From NCBI GenBank assembly GCA_002189035.1, contig NEEC01000004.1, positions 2,108,001 to 2,172,000 on the forward strand: 64,000 nucleotides of DNA, given 5' to 3'. A program made the position numbers and the translations under genes. Under the pieces are notes generated by a model. It had not been told where the DNA came from and did not search any database. It worked only from the letters and a program-made list of their open reading frames with translations. Shown here in pieces: positions 36,201 to 49,928 of this stretch; the stretch's first letter is position 1, and each line of letters begins with the position of its first letter. The DNA is from Utricularia gibba (lineage: Eukaryota > Streptophyta > Magnoliopsida > Lamiales > Lentibulariaceae).

Positions 36201-36600
36201 TTGTTTCGTCGGGTGAATTCCTGGCTAGAGTATCGAGATATTGGAATGAGATTCCAAGTTCTCGTTTTGCCGTCGAAATATGTGCTCAAGATAATACTGA
36301 TGATCTAGATAAAACGGAATTTGACTATCCATGATTCCATTCTAGATCGAAGTCTCCGATAAATAGATATTCATAAGGATAGCAATCAAGATTCATCATT
36401 AAATATTGTACTCAGTTTTAATCGGGCAAATACAATATGTAATGCTAGTCATCTCTTGTATTTTATTACACGATATGTTGTGATAATATCGTTATTAGAG
36501 AAATGAGATTTCTCGCCTTTCATTGCCGATTAAAAATGAACATAGTTACACACACACAAATAATTAGAAGTTGTTCCAGACGCTTGTGATTCAAGTTTTG
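33250..36600. other. AT-rich repeat-containing intergenic DNA
   Basis: No genes recognised. It contains the GTTCGTTTATTT-type repeats listed below. From about 36000 the composition shifts towards LTR-like DNA, with short hairpins (for example GAGAAAT-GAG-ATTTCTC at 36498-36514). Confidence 0.35.
34215..34657. repeat. Dispersed short repeat, about 37 bp unit, three copies
   Basis: The unit ATCGAACAAAAAATTT..TC followed by ATGTTCGTTTATTTAA occurs at 34215-34250, 34255-34295 and 34620-34657, with more decayed GAACA/GTTCG words between. Such GTTCG-rich blocks are common in plant non-autonomous repeats; the class is not assigned. Confidence 0.55.
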
Positions 36601-36619
36601 ATAGACTCTAGCATGTCTT

Positions 36620-37330
36620 TAAACTTGGATCACATGTTGGTTAAATGTTGGTTGTATGGCGCTCAAGCCCATATTTGTAACCAAGGCTCAAAATAATATG
36701 GACCGATGATTTGGGCCACAAGACCCAAGCTCATATTCCCAAAGCCCAAGCTCATATTTATTAGCTTTTATTGAAAAGCGTGCCGCATTAAAATGCATGT
36801 CAATGCTTGACTATAAATAGGAGGTAGTTGACCTAGTTCTTGAGGTTTTGGAGTTCTTTTGGGAAGAGATGTTCAATATCCAAAAGAGGAAAAGTGATCC
36901 AAGAAGAAATGAGATCGATGAACAACGAGAAGAAGAGAACTCGACTCTGGTTTCGAATTTGGTAATTTTCTTTGCTTATCCTCTGTGTTTCTTCAACATT
37001 GATATCAGTGCTAATATGAGATATTAGCATTGGTTTCACTGTGTTTTTCCCAACATATTGATTCAAGAGTTGGATCAAATCTTGATGTTAATATGAGATA
37101 TTAATATCAGATGGATGTTTATTCCATGAGATGGTTTAAATATATTTTGGGCAAAATGTATGTGATACATTTGTTGTTTTTAACTTAGTCAGATTGACTT
37201 CTAGTTCATGTGGATGAGTTAGAGGCATCGTAATTTCAATGCTATAGGCGATATGAGATATCGCTAGTTACGAAAAGGGAAAAATTTTGTTTTTCCCACC
37301 TTCTGCTGCGCATAATCCGACATCAAATTT
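36620..37330 (+). repeat. Probable Ty1/copia-type LTR remnant with hairpins
   Basis: Shows LTR-like layout: a TGTTGG start region at about 36632, reiterated AAGCCCAAGCTCATATT words at 36660-36770, and a TATA-like GACTATAAATAGGAGG at about 36810. Leader-like DNA follows, containing three hairpins built on ATATGAGATAT. No coding domain adjoins it, so a solo LTR is the simplest reading. Boundaries are approximate. Confidence 0.35.
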
Positions 37331-37339
37331 ATCATTGTA

Positions 37340-38580
37340 AGAGTTCTAGTGAAACATGTGCATGGTGTGAACTTTACAAGATTAAGATCTTGGTCTTGCA
37401 TACCAAAATTTAGGATACAAGAATTTGATATCATAAAAAAATAAATTTTTATTAGATTTTTTTACAAATTCAATTTCTTTTGACTTGATTACATGGAGTT
37501 ATTATATTATTTTTAATTTTATTATACTACTAGTTTTCAATTTAAAAATTAGGAATATTCTTACATATCTATATATTTCAAATTGATGTATTCACTTATT
37601 TAAATTTGTCTATCCATAAATTATCAATTGTAGAATATTATTTTTTTTTATCTCCTTTATTCTCTTGGTTTTACCTCTCAAACTAGTGTTGAATGTTATC
37701 ATTCGTTAGATTTTACACTTGATGTGCTCCTCGAATTGGGCTTGGGTAGTTTTGCTAGTTATAACAATCACGGTATTCTCTCTATATTCTCAGATACTTT
37801 CCGTATTAGATCATTTAGAAATGAACCATAAGCATTTTTTTTATAATTTTTATCTCATGCTAAAATAATAAATTATTACTTTAGATCAAACAATAAGTAA
37901 TGAGTAATAACTTTTACTTAATACTATGGTAAGCTTGACTTAATAAGATTTGAAGAAGTGATATTAAGATCGATTTGATAGATCTTGCCAAGGATCTACC
38001 TGATAAGTACTCACTCATAATAACAACTCATGCCTCTCTTTCACGATATTGTTTGTTTCGAATATTCAATCTTTATAATTTTACGTTTTTCACATTCTCA
38101 ATTTATCTATCAAGGTCCTTTCGCCTTATTCAAGAAAAGGTTTTGTACAAGGTTTACACAAACATTGTATTCACTCTCATTATTTCCAATTAAATAATGG
38201 ATTTGATATTCATTTAAGTCCCTTGTGCCTTCCTCGGGGTGGGCATCACATCTAATAGGCCAAAGACTCAATAATGGCAGCACATATTATTTCCAAGGGT
38301 CCGGCAATGGCATTCTAAGTCACGTTAGCATCGGATTATTACTTTATGTGTTTCTCGATTAGCTTTTATAGTATATATCTTGAAAATAATTTTAAAGCAT
38401 CTCTAATGGTTTCTAAGTCTACATGGTACTTCCATTTTGTTTATTAGATTTTTGCAAACCATTGTACATGTGTAGTTTTGTTTCTGAATTTCTGCATAAT
38501 GAAATTCACTTTCATTGCGGAAATCCATTTGATAGGATAAAAATCGGTTTCTGAAAGGCTGCCAAGTGGGGTTTTGATGG
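37340..38580. other. AT-rich intergenic DNA
   Basis: No gene recognised. The 20-base phrase CACTCATAATAACAACTCAT at about 38010 also occurs at about 34751, suggesting pieces of one dispersed repeat. Confidence 0.3.
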
Positions 38581-38589
38581 GATAATGCT

Positions 38590-39045
38590 TGTCGACAGAT
38601 CAATATATGCCAGAGATTTGACAAGGGCGGTATGGCACAATATGAAGAGTAACCGAGTCACGACAGGATGGGCGGCAATTGTCTGAAAAGCAAGATCACA
38701 ACATAAGTGCAGAAAGATAGCCGACATCTGCGGAGCTCATGATTCGGTCGGGTCGACCCCCCTTATAAATAGAAGGAATCATAACGGAGAGGGGGTTGGA
38801 TCCTAAGCCTCCTAACCTGTACCTTTCTTCATCACATCCCTCTAGTAAGAACTTTTTCTGGCGACCTCCGATAGCTCTGTGGTTTTTTTCGTTTCACGGC
38901 AGTTTCCATGTAAAAATCTCTACTCCCCCGTTCCCATTAACCAAACCGAACAAAATCGCGAAAAACATAAGAAGATACGAAATCTCCCGGTTGCATCTTT
39001 TACCCGAAAACCGATCCCTTCACAAACATCGATTTTCACCCTTAA
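38590..39045 (+). repeat. Solo LTR, same family as the 1.6-2.15 kb LTR
   Basis: Landmarks in order: GATTCGGTCGGGTCGACC, TTATAAATAGAAGG (TATA), CTCTGTGGTTTTTTTCG, CCATGTAAAAATC and AAAACCGATCCCTTCACA. Each has a counterpart in the LTR nested in copia A (GCGATCGGTCGACC, CTATAAATAGGAGC, CTTTGTGGTTTTCC, CCACGTAAAAATC, AAAATCGGACCCTTCCA). The left edge is uncertain. No pol domain follows. Confidence 0.5.
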
Positions 39046-39059
39046 CACCATTAAAGTGG

Positions 39060-41900
39060 CCATCAAAAGATAGCATCCACTTTTTTCCTCCAATTTCATT
39101 GGTGCCAATGCTTCAATTCTTCGATGCAAAACTATTTGAATTGTATTTTATTTGTGGATCTTGGATAACAACTCTTCGAAGCTATCTTACAATTCTTTTA
39201 AACTTATCCTATAAATTCATTCTCTGTAAATTTACAAAAATGTTCATACAAATTTGCAAGGCTACCTCAAATGAGTATAACACTCACATGATATCAACAT
39301 CTATCGACGATTGAAAAGGGACTTGATTGAGCATATTTGGGTAAATCTCCATTAATATCTTGTGTGAATGATTTAATTTTCAGTTGTTCTAATTGTGTTG
39401 AAATTAGTCTTCGTAATTTATTTTTATGTTGTATGTTTTTTTAATATTTCAGCAATTATCTTCTATTTCTTTCAATATTATTTGTTTACTGAAATGATTG
39501 TAGAGAAAATGGAAATTTAGTAAATAAATTTTTGAAAATATAGTAAATGTGACATGACATTCCAAATTTCCGAAAACTATTGGAGATGCTCTAGAGTATA
39601 AACAATGTACGTAATAAATATAGTTTGTTATTATCCTTTTTGTAAGTATATAGTGAATGAAAAAAAGTAAAAATAAACTTTTGGTCATTAAAAAATTGGG
39701 CTTTTGGAAAAGGGAGGCTGATAAACGAAAAATTTGATATCCTTGTAATAAAATGAAATTCCATATCAAATAAATTTGTAAACTCTAATCTTCACAAAAT
39801 AAAAATTAATTAAAAAATACACAGTGGAAGTTCGGGGTCGATCAAGGAATAAGTGATTGCTAAGTATTTCTATCAGATGCAAGATTACAAAAGAAACATT
39901 ACTTTTAGTCCAAGATCAGACTAACATTAACATACAAGACAATAAATTTGAAACAAATAACAATGCAAAAAATAAATAAAATCAAATTTTTGCACAAAGA
40001 GTAATGTGATGCCTCATGGTACTCCTCTAGTGGTGTGGTAAGCAAATTCCTAAATTTGTATGTAATCTCATACTTTTATAATATAAAATAACCTAAGTCT
40101 ACTTAGGTCTTTTGTTATATTTTCAATCACCATACTCCCTAATATCACTACACATTTCACGTATAGATTTACCAATTTTTGAAACACATAGAATTAGGTC
40201 TATTCGATTTTACTAATTCTACTCGAAAGTAACACCTATTAAAATCGTCTCAACTCTTTGGTCTGCCTTTGAGTTGAGGGTCTAAGTTATGCAACTGATT
40301 TGTCTAATCCTTAGGTCTACCCAAGACATGATAGTACATGCATCAATGTTTTAGAAATTGCAATCAAAATAGATATTCATCTTACATTACCTTTGTTTCC
40401 CTAAGGTATCTCAAGGATTTATTCACTCTTAATTGGCGACTTCAATAAGCTTTTATAGAGATAAATTAAAAAAGTCATTGCAAGAGAAACAATAGCAAAG
40501 ATAAATTGTTCAATAAACAAGAATAAAGTAAAATCAGTTTTTACCTCCATTTGCTATTGTTCACAGTTTGCAACAATAGCGTTAAATTAGGTTCTTGATG
40601 CTATTCTTCAAGTTGGAGCATATTCTTCCAAAAAAATCATCTTCTTTTTTCCTATTGTTCGTTATGAAGGAGCTCTCTCCCTCTTTTATGTTGAACCTCC
40701 CTCTCCTTTTCTCATTCTTCCCAAAAAAAATATTTTCTTCCTCTATTTCCCTAAGTAAATACAATTCTTTGATAATACTGATGCTCTTGCTCCTGAATTT
40801 CAATCTACTATGGTGGAAGTGCACTCATTGTCCCCTCTTTTTATGCTCATCATTCTTTTGAATCTTTGTTTGCGTGAAATTCATATTTCCTCCATGATTT
40901 CAAAACTTTGTTGTTGGACTAAAAAAAAAAGATTAACAATATGGAATGGGCTAAATCAAAGAATTTAATATATTAATATACAAAATCACATCATGTACTA
41001 AATTTTAGTAAAATACTAAAAATCATAAAATAAATACTTAAAATATAATTTTCTTATCCTTCAAATAAAAAAATTTGTGTCATCAGAGCAAAATTTAAGG
41101 AGGGGGGAACTTCATCTATTAATATTCTTGAAGTTAGATAAAATCTTTGTTTTATTTTTTAAAAATATTTTCATAGTAAAATTTTTATTGTTATCTAGAA
41201 CATTTTCAATTTTCTTATTTTTTTAGATTATTATTTATTTGTTTTGTTTTATGCTTTTCACCAATCTTTATAAAATTTTAATATTATGGAAATCTTATAA
41301 AAAAACACTTATGTATTCCTAAATCTCATAATATTAAAATTTTACAATAATTATGGTATCATATATCATTAATTTGTACTATCATTTATCATTGAAACCT
41401 AGATTATAAAACAAATAAATAAATTCAATTCCTATTAAAAATGAATCTCTGATTAAGGATGAAAAGTTGAACAGAAAAATACGTTAGGACATCATCAAAC
41501 TAAAGAAAAAATATATAATATTTTGCAAACAGATTTTAAAAGGATATATATGATATCAATTTTTTCCAGATTGGTGATTTAAATCACAAATATGAAAATA
41601 AAAAGAGTCTATCGGGTTAAAATTGATATCAATTTTTAAATAGGTTTCATAAATCACATATTTTATTTTTCTTTCAATTTTCGATCAAATAAGAATTTTA
41701 TACTTTTAATTGTGAGGGAGCAAACCAATGATTTAGGGTTATATCTAATTTGATCTAAATTCATGACTAAACTGAAAAATATATTTAATTTATGCAAACT
41801 AATAATATTTATTTTATAGATATTTTAAAATATGATTAAAAATATAAATTTAGCCTATTATAAAAAATTGAAATCCAAAACTATATTTAAAAATTAATCG
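39060..41900. other. AT-rich intergenic DNA with repeat-like text
   Basis: 39830-40460 reads like retroelement leader or LTR DNA (GTTCGGGGTCGATCAAGGAA, then CTAAGGTATCTCAAGG) but has no domain. The rest is AT-rich. No gene recognised. Confidence 0.3.
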
Positions 41901-42207
41901 ATTAATGCACAGCGGGGTGAAACAGTGGCGCTGCTTGCATTTGACCTGCTGGCTGCTGCTGTTCCTTAGACGTCCTAGAATTGTGGGCGTGGTGAATAAA
42001 CCGGCGTTCCACCACAAACGCCGCGTCATATCCTACTTGGCGCCGCATCTCCTATCCATCCATTTTCATCTTGCTGACTCCTCACCCGCACCCCCACGCC
42101 GACACGTCGACTCCTGCCGTGTCAACCCACACGTCACCACGGCTCCCCCTCCGTTTTTCTTCTCTGAGATGAGGAACACAAACCAGCGTCTACGGCTCAT
42201 CTCCTCC

Positions 42208-42213
42208 CACGTG
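42208..42213. promoter_or_regulatory. G-box (CACGTG) upstream of ESV1
   Basis: CCCACGTGGCA, a palindromic G-box in the context bound by bZIP and bHLH/PIF factors. It lies 115 bases before a TATA box. Two other ACGT cores lie close by (GACACGTCG at about 42102 and CACACGTCAC at about 42128). This suggests light-, clock- or ABA-linked control, which suits a starch gene, but it is inference from motif only. Confidence 0.5.
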
Positions 42214-42327
42214 GCAAGCCACTGCGGCTTCAAATCAGAGGAAAGTTGTCTGCAGTCCCACCTTGATCCACATTCCTCACCCGCCATTATCCAAATCCCT
42301 CCTCCTTTCTCTCGTCCTAATCTTCGA

Positions 42328-42337
42328 TTTATAAATA
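42328..42337 (+). promoter_or_regulatory. TATA box of ESV1
   Basis: TTTATAAATA in a GC-richer promoter context, 226 bases before the start codon. Transcription would start at about 42360. Confidence 0.55.
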
Positions 42338-42562
42338 ATTACGGCCACTGCATTGTATTTAGTTCTCAGTTCCCCTTCTCCTTTGCATGTTTTTCGGTTT
42401 TTTCCAAATCCACATCTATATTCAGTCCTTGTTTAGCGAGTTTTTAACTGGCACAGCATGAACTGAATAACCCACTTAAGAAGCCGAAAAAAAAAGGAGC
42501 AGTCTTGCAGAAGCGAGCTTCATATTTTGCTACAGAAATTTGATGGGTTGTAGCTGAGATAG

Positions 42563-44854
42563 ATGATCGTAGGGGGAATGGCGGCTACGAACGGCTTTAC
42601 GACCACGTTCAGCCTGCGGTTGCTGAAAGCATTTGACTCTGCACTCAAGAATGGGATGTCTTTGGATACGTGGAGCAAGAAGAGGCTCGGATACCGCTGT
42701 TATGGTAAAAGTTCAGAGATATGGGAGGAATGGTTGTGTGACTCCGGTCAACGAGAACGGACCCGAGCCATGCCTTTCTCTTCTCCAAAGTTTGTATCTT
42801 TTTGCGTTTACTTACTGCAAGTTGACCCCAGCTTTCGTAGTTTCATTTTTTAAGTATACTTAAATACAATCTTGTTTACCTCGGACTAATGGAATTGTCT
42901 TAAAAGGTAAGATGATAAGCTATGTGGCACTTCCAGTTTGCTGGGGATTGCTTTCTCTTTTGTTTTGAACTGAATTGAATTATTTGATTCACATAAAATT
43001 GAAGCTCGCAGAGCTCTGGGTTAACTAGTGTTTTCATTGATTTCAGGTCTTGGCGTATTCACAAGCAGGTAAAATTTTCCTCCCGCTGTGGTCCAAGAAA
43101 TTCAGGTCTGCAGACTCGTGATTCCCCACCGAAGCGAGGTAGCACACCCTGTAGAATACATTATTGCAGGGATTAAGCTATTATAAGTATTAACAGTTGC
43201 CTGATTTTACCTAGACACCGGCATCGCAAATGAGAAAGACTGGGGCATCAATTTGGTGAATGAAAATGTCAATGAATCGGGTGTTAACGAGGATGGTAGC
43301 TTCTGGTACCGCGAAAGTGGAGAAGAACTTGGAGACAACGGTTATAGATGTAGATGGACTGTAATGGGTGGTCATTGCAATGACGGCGCTTCAGAATGGA
43401 AAGAAACTGTAAGATGAAGCTTTTATTTTTTCTATGACATTTTGACTGCTGTTGCCTCGGTTCTTCGAATCTGATGTTATCATGGAAACAAGTGATTCCA
43501 TATCTCTTTAAACCTGGGTAGATGCGTTTAGTTTAATCAGACTTGTTGATGCGGTTGACAGTGGTGGGAGAAAAGCGACTGGACCGGATACAAAGAGCTA
43601 GGTATCTTGATCACTCATTGTGTTGTTTCACGTTTGCCTTAGTGAAACATCAATCGGAAGTTGCTGCTTTATTTTACATCAGGTGTCGAAAAATCGGGGC
43701 GAAATGCAGAAGGTGATTCATGGTGGGAAACATGGAAAGAGGCCTTGTATCAGGATGAATGGAGGTCTTCAGATTTATATCCCTTCTCCCTCTATTGTCT
43801 CACTCGAAAACCAGTCAATACAAAAAGCCTCTGTGCATTACAGTAATCTGGCGAGGATAGAACGCAGTGCTCAGAAACAAGCCGAGTCTGGAACAGAGAA
43901 AGCTGGCTGGTCTGAAAACTGGTAAGAACAGAGCGATCAATCCCCATTTGAAAGTGAGTTTGTTTTTTGTAAAAAAATGCTTGCGCTTAGTCATAAGAAT
44001 AACCTTAGGTGGGAAAAGTATGATGCCAAGGGATGCACAGAGAAAGGAGCACACAAGTATGGTAATCTGAATGAACAATCTTGGTGGGAGAAATGGGGAG
44101 AACACTACGATGGAAGAGGATCAGTGTTAAAATGGTTGGCTATATCCTTCCCGGTTTCATCTTATGTTCATGACTGGAATGTGAACACTATGAGTTCAGA
44201 GTTCATGAACACCTTTCCCCCCTGCAGGACTGACAAATGGGCTGAGACAGAAGCAGGGACGAAGTGGGGAGACAAATGGGAAGAAAGATTTTTCACTGGC
44301 ATCGGTTCAAGACATGGAGAGACATGGCATGTATACCCAAGCGGTCAAAGTATGCTCCTCTTCATAGCAGGCATCCATCTCTTCTCATACTGTTTTGCTA
44401 ACGCTTCTCACGTGGATGCTGAAGGGTGGTCGAGGACATGGGGCGAAGAGCACTTCGGAAACGGGTAGCAATCCTTACTGGTTCCATTATCAGGTAACAA
44501 AGAGATGAGGCCTCTGTGTTCTTGTTGCAGTAAAGTTCACAAGTTCGGAAAGAGCAACACTGGAGAAAGCTGGGATCTGGTAGTAGAAGAAGAGACGCAG
44601 TATGAGTAAGTTTCAAGCCTAGAGATCGTTCACTTTCATAGATACCTGAGCACTGGTATGCATGATATGATATACTGTGTTTGTTTGATGGAAGGGGTGA
44701 GCCGCAGTACGGATGGGCTGATGTTGTTGGTGATTCAACTCAACTGTTGTCGATTCAGCCTCGAGAGAAGCCTCCTGGTGTTTTCCCGGGTTTTGGATCG
44801 CCTGGCCTCCAACAGCAACAATCTGATGGACAGTTTTTCCCTGCTTCAAGTTAG
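42563..44854 (+). CDS. ESV1: EARLY STARVATION 1 (ESV1), plastid starch-binding protein
   Basis: Eleven exons: 42563-42789, 43047-43138, 43215-43408, 43562-43601, 43683-43764, 43844-43921, 44009-44134, 44228-44343, 44425-44464, 44531-44605 and 44695-44854. All phases close, giving 409 residues. The N-terminus is a plausible chloroplast transit peptide (MIVGGMAATNGFTTTFSLRL). From residue ~106 comes the Trp-rich region: NEKDWGINLV, WKETWWEKSDWTGYKELG, DSWWETWKEALYQDEW, NEQSWWEKWGEHYDGRGS, WTDKWAETEAGTKWGDKW and WSRTWGEEHFGNG. Regularly spaced Trp and acidic residues are the hallmark of ESV1/LESV. The tail is Pro/Gln-rich after WADVVGDSTQLLSIQPRE. ESV1 binds glucans in the stroma and stabilises starch granules so that they last through the night. 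The length and the single Trp-rich domain favour ESV1 over the longer LESV. The exon 1 donor (AA/GTTTGT) is weak but is the only one found that fits the phase. Confidence 0.93.
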
Positions 44855-45099
44855 AGTTTGGCTCCACTGTGTTTTGGAAATTGGCAAACAATCCTCTCTT
44901 ATCTCTTTGTTCTGTGTAAGAGAGTGGGTGGATTTTGCTATAAATTGAAACGTGTAGGTGTATATTGTCATTGGCAGAAATCTGGGGGCCATATTGCAAT
45001 TATTCGAATGTATATGTTGATCCTTCTGTTGGGAACCGGTAGGGCTGCTTCTAATATATACTTCCAACGGCTATTTTCATTCGCATTATCCTAAGGTTT

Positions 45100-46560
45100 A
45101 TTATTCTTAGTATTGATTTCATATGTTCATTCATAATTTATTTCCTATTTTATTATTTATTTATTATTTGTGGTAATAGAAATTCAAGTATCAAGTGAAA
45201 TTTGAAAAGAGATTACAATGAATTCACAAGACAAAGTAATATTGAGGATGTTACCAAGCTAAAAGTTTTCAATGGTAAACATAGTGTCCTATATGAGCCA
45301 TTATGGTAAAATAAGATTGAAACAGATTAAATGTGAACTATTAATTGGGAGATATTAATTAGATTTAATATATAACTGAGAAATTAATAATGAAATACCC
45401 ATTCTAAAAAAATTGAATTAACATTTGGTGATAGCTTCTACCATATGTGAAGAATGAGCCCTAATGGCAAACTAAACTTCTACAAAATAGTTATTTGTAG
45501 AATAACCATATTATGTAATTAGGTGTAGAACAATCTAATATTTTTAAAAATAATTATTTTTATTCATTGTATATTTCATTTGATGTATAAATATTGTATT
45601 TGATAAATAAAATTATTTTATTTGATAAAAATAATATTAGAGACATAAAACTTTTCGAGTTTTATGCAACCATACATAATGTGTTTGTCTTTATTTTAAA
45701 TATCATGTTACAAAATCATTTCTTATTCAAGATCTAATTATCGTCACTATACAGATATGTTATAATTTTAATATAGCTCTATGTAACGTTATTAATAAGT
45801 TACATTCAATGAAGACACTTTATACTATGTACTCAAACTATTTTAGTCCCCGAGGATGAACTCAAGTGTGAGTTATACTCCCTTTGCATAACCCACACTT
45901 GTATATAACAAAATGAATACATTATGCTTACGAAATAGAGCTATTTTGTAAATAAAAATTTAGTCGATGGTTATTTCACAAATTTGAAGAATGTAAATGA
46001 TGCGAATTATCAATTTATTATGCTTTGATCGAAGTATGTAGGCAGAAATTTTTATGGTTAAATTTATTACTTTATCATTAATAAAAATATATTTATGGAT
46101 AAAAAAATTACATATATAGTTGCTACATAGTGATCCAAAGGTTGGAAGGTACTTTAGATTTATTATTTTAATATGTCCTCCCTATTTTTTAAAATAAATA
46201 CTTTATTATCGATTGAAATATTTATTACTGACTTAACTAAATATGTCTTAGATCATTATGACTATAATTTGAAAAATAATTAGAAATCAAATGAAAATGG
46301 ATTCTATTATACATATATATTGAAAGCATTCATTAAGAGCCATAATTGTGCGTTAAGAAACCCCAATTATACACCAACTGAAAAAAGGACCCCACGAAAT
46401 GGGACATCGACGCCGGAGAAGCTCACGTGGGGGCGCTTTTTGCATCAGACAGCTTCTTACGTCACTCTGACTCGCACCGCAATCCACGACAGACTTTCAG
46501 GGCGTTGAAAGTTTTTCTCTCTAAAAGTATTACTTCACTGTAACCTCGTAGGCATTCATC
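45100..46560. other. AT-rich intergenic DNA
   Basis: No gene recognised. 46380-46500 is GC-richer with a CTCACGTGGGGGC G-box-like motif at about 46422, possibly the distal promoter of the BSK gene. Confidence 0.35.
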
Positions 46561-47272
46561 ATCCCTAGGAGAAATCTTGCATCATCCTCCACGATATAGA
46601 AGGAGCATGTTTGTTCCTGGAGTTTAGGCCTTTTCTAAATGATTCTTTTTTTTTTTTTTTGTACATCGATCATAAGTATCGGCTCAAATTGGGAAACAGG
46701 TTACGTTGTGAAGGCAAGTGCCATGAGAAGACATGCATGAGCTTGAATGGAAGAAGAGTTCAGAGGATTGGGCCCCTGGGTTTTCTTGCGGTTTGTTAGC
46801 AGTTTAGAAATGAATTGATAAGAGGAAGAAGCGGAGAGTTTGACCAAGGCGATGGGGAGGTTGCTTGCTGGCTTCCTGGTATACTATTCTCCCAAGAAAA
46901 TTTGCACTTGAGTCGGAAGCCAGTCCTGCTCAGCAAATATTTTTCACTTTTCCTTTTGGGGTTTTCCTCCAAGTCTTTTCTTTTTCAGATTCCCTTTTAT
47001 TATTCCCCTGTAACCGCACGGGTTGCGCTTGATATTGCGTAGTTGCTATTGCTACTGTTAATTTCGAGACACACTGCCTTCTGGGTTGCTGATATTGCCG
47101 AGCTGCTACTGCCACTTATATTTTCAGCCGGATTGTTGGTTTCTGCGGGTTCTGGGCTTCTTTTTTATTCGGTCGGTTGCTGAGACAGGTCTCTGCGGTG
47201 ATCAATCATTGTGTCAAGTTCGTGTCCGCGGACGCCTCTCCTGGTGAGCCAACATACCATACGGGGTGTTTT

Positions 47273-49798
<2,526 letters not shown>

Positions 49799-49928
49799 CA
49801 AAGAAATACAGGGCAGGGGCGGCTGTGTCTGTGCACATAATGTATGAGGAATCGATCTTGGTTGCTTTGAAAACAAAATTCACATGTGTAGACCTCTAAA
49901 TGTACAAGAGTTTTTGGTGGTGAATGCA

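Noticed and set aside
38796-39314. Plus-strand frame of 172 codons
   Set aside because: Overlaps the solo LTR; its first half is LTR leader sequence and the rest has no gag or other match.
41905-42447. Plus-strand frame of 180 codons upstream of ESV1
   Set aside because: Lies over the G-box, TATA box and probable transcription start of ESV1; composition explains the open frame.
42703-42789. Donor at TATG/GTAAAAG for ESV1 exon 1
   Set aside because: The site looks stronger than the chosen one, but its phase does not fit exon 2 (SWRIHKQVKFSSRCG), whereas AA/GTTTGT does.
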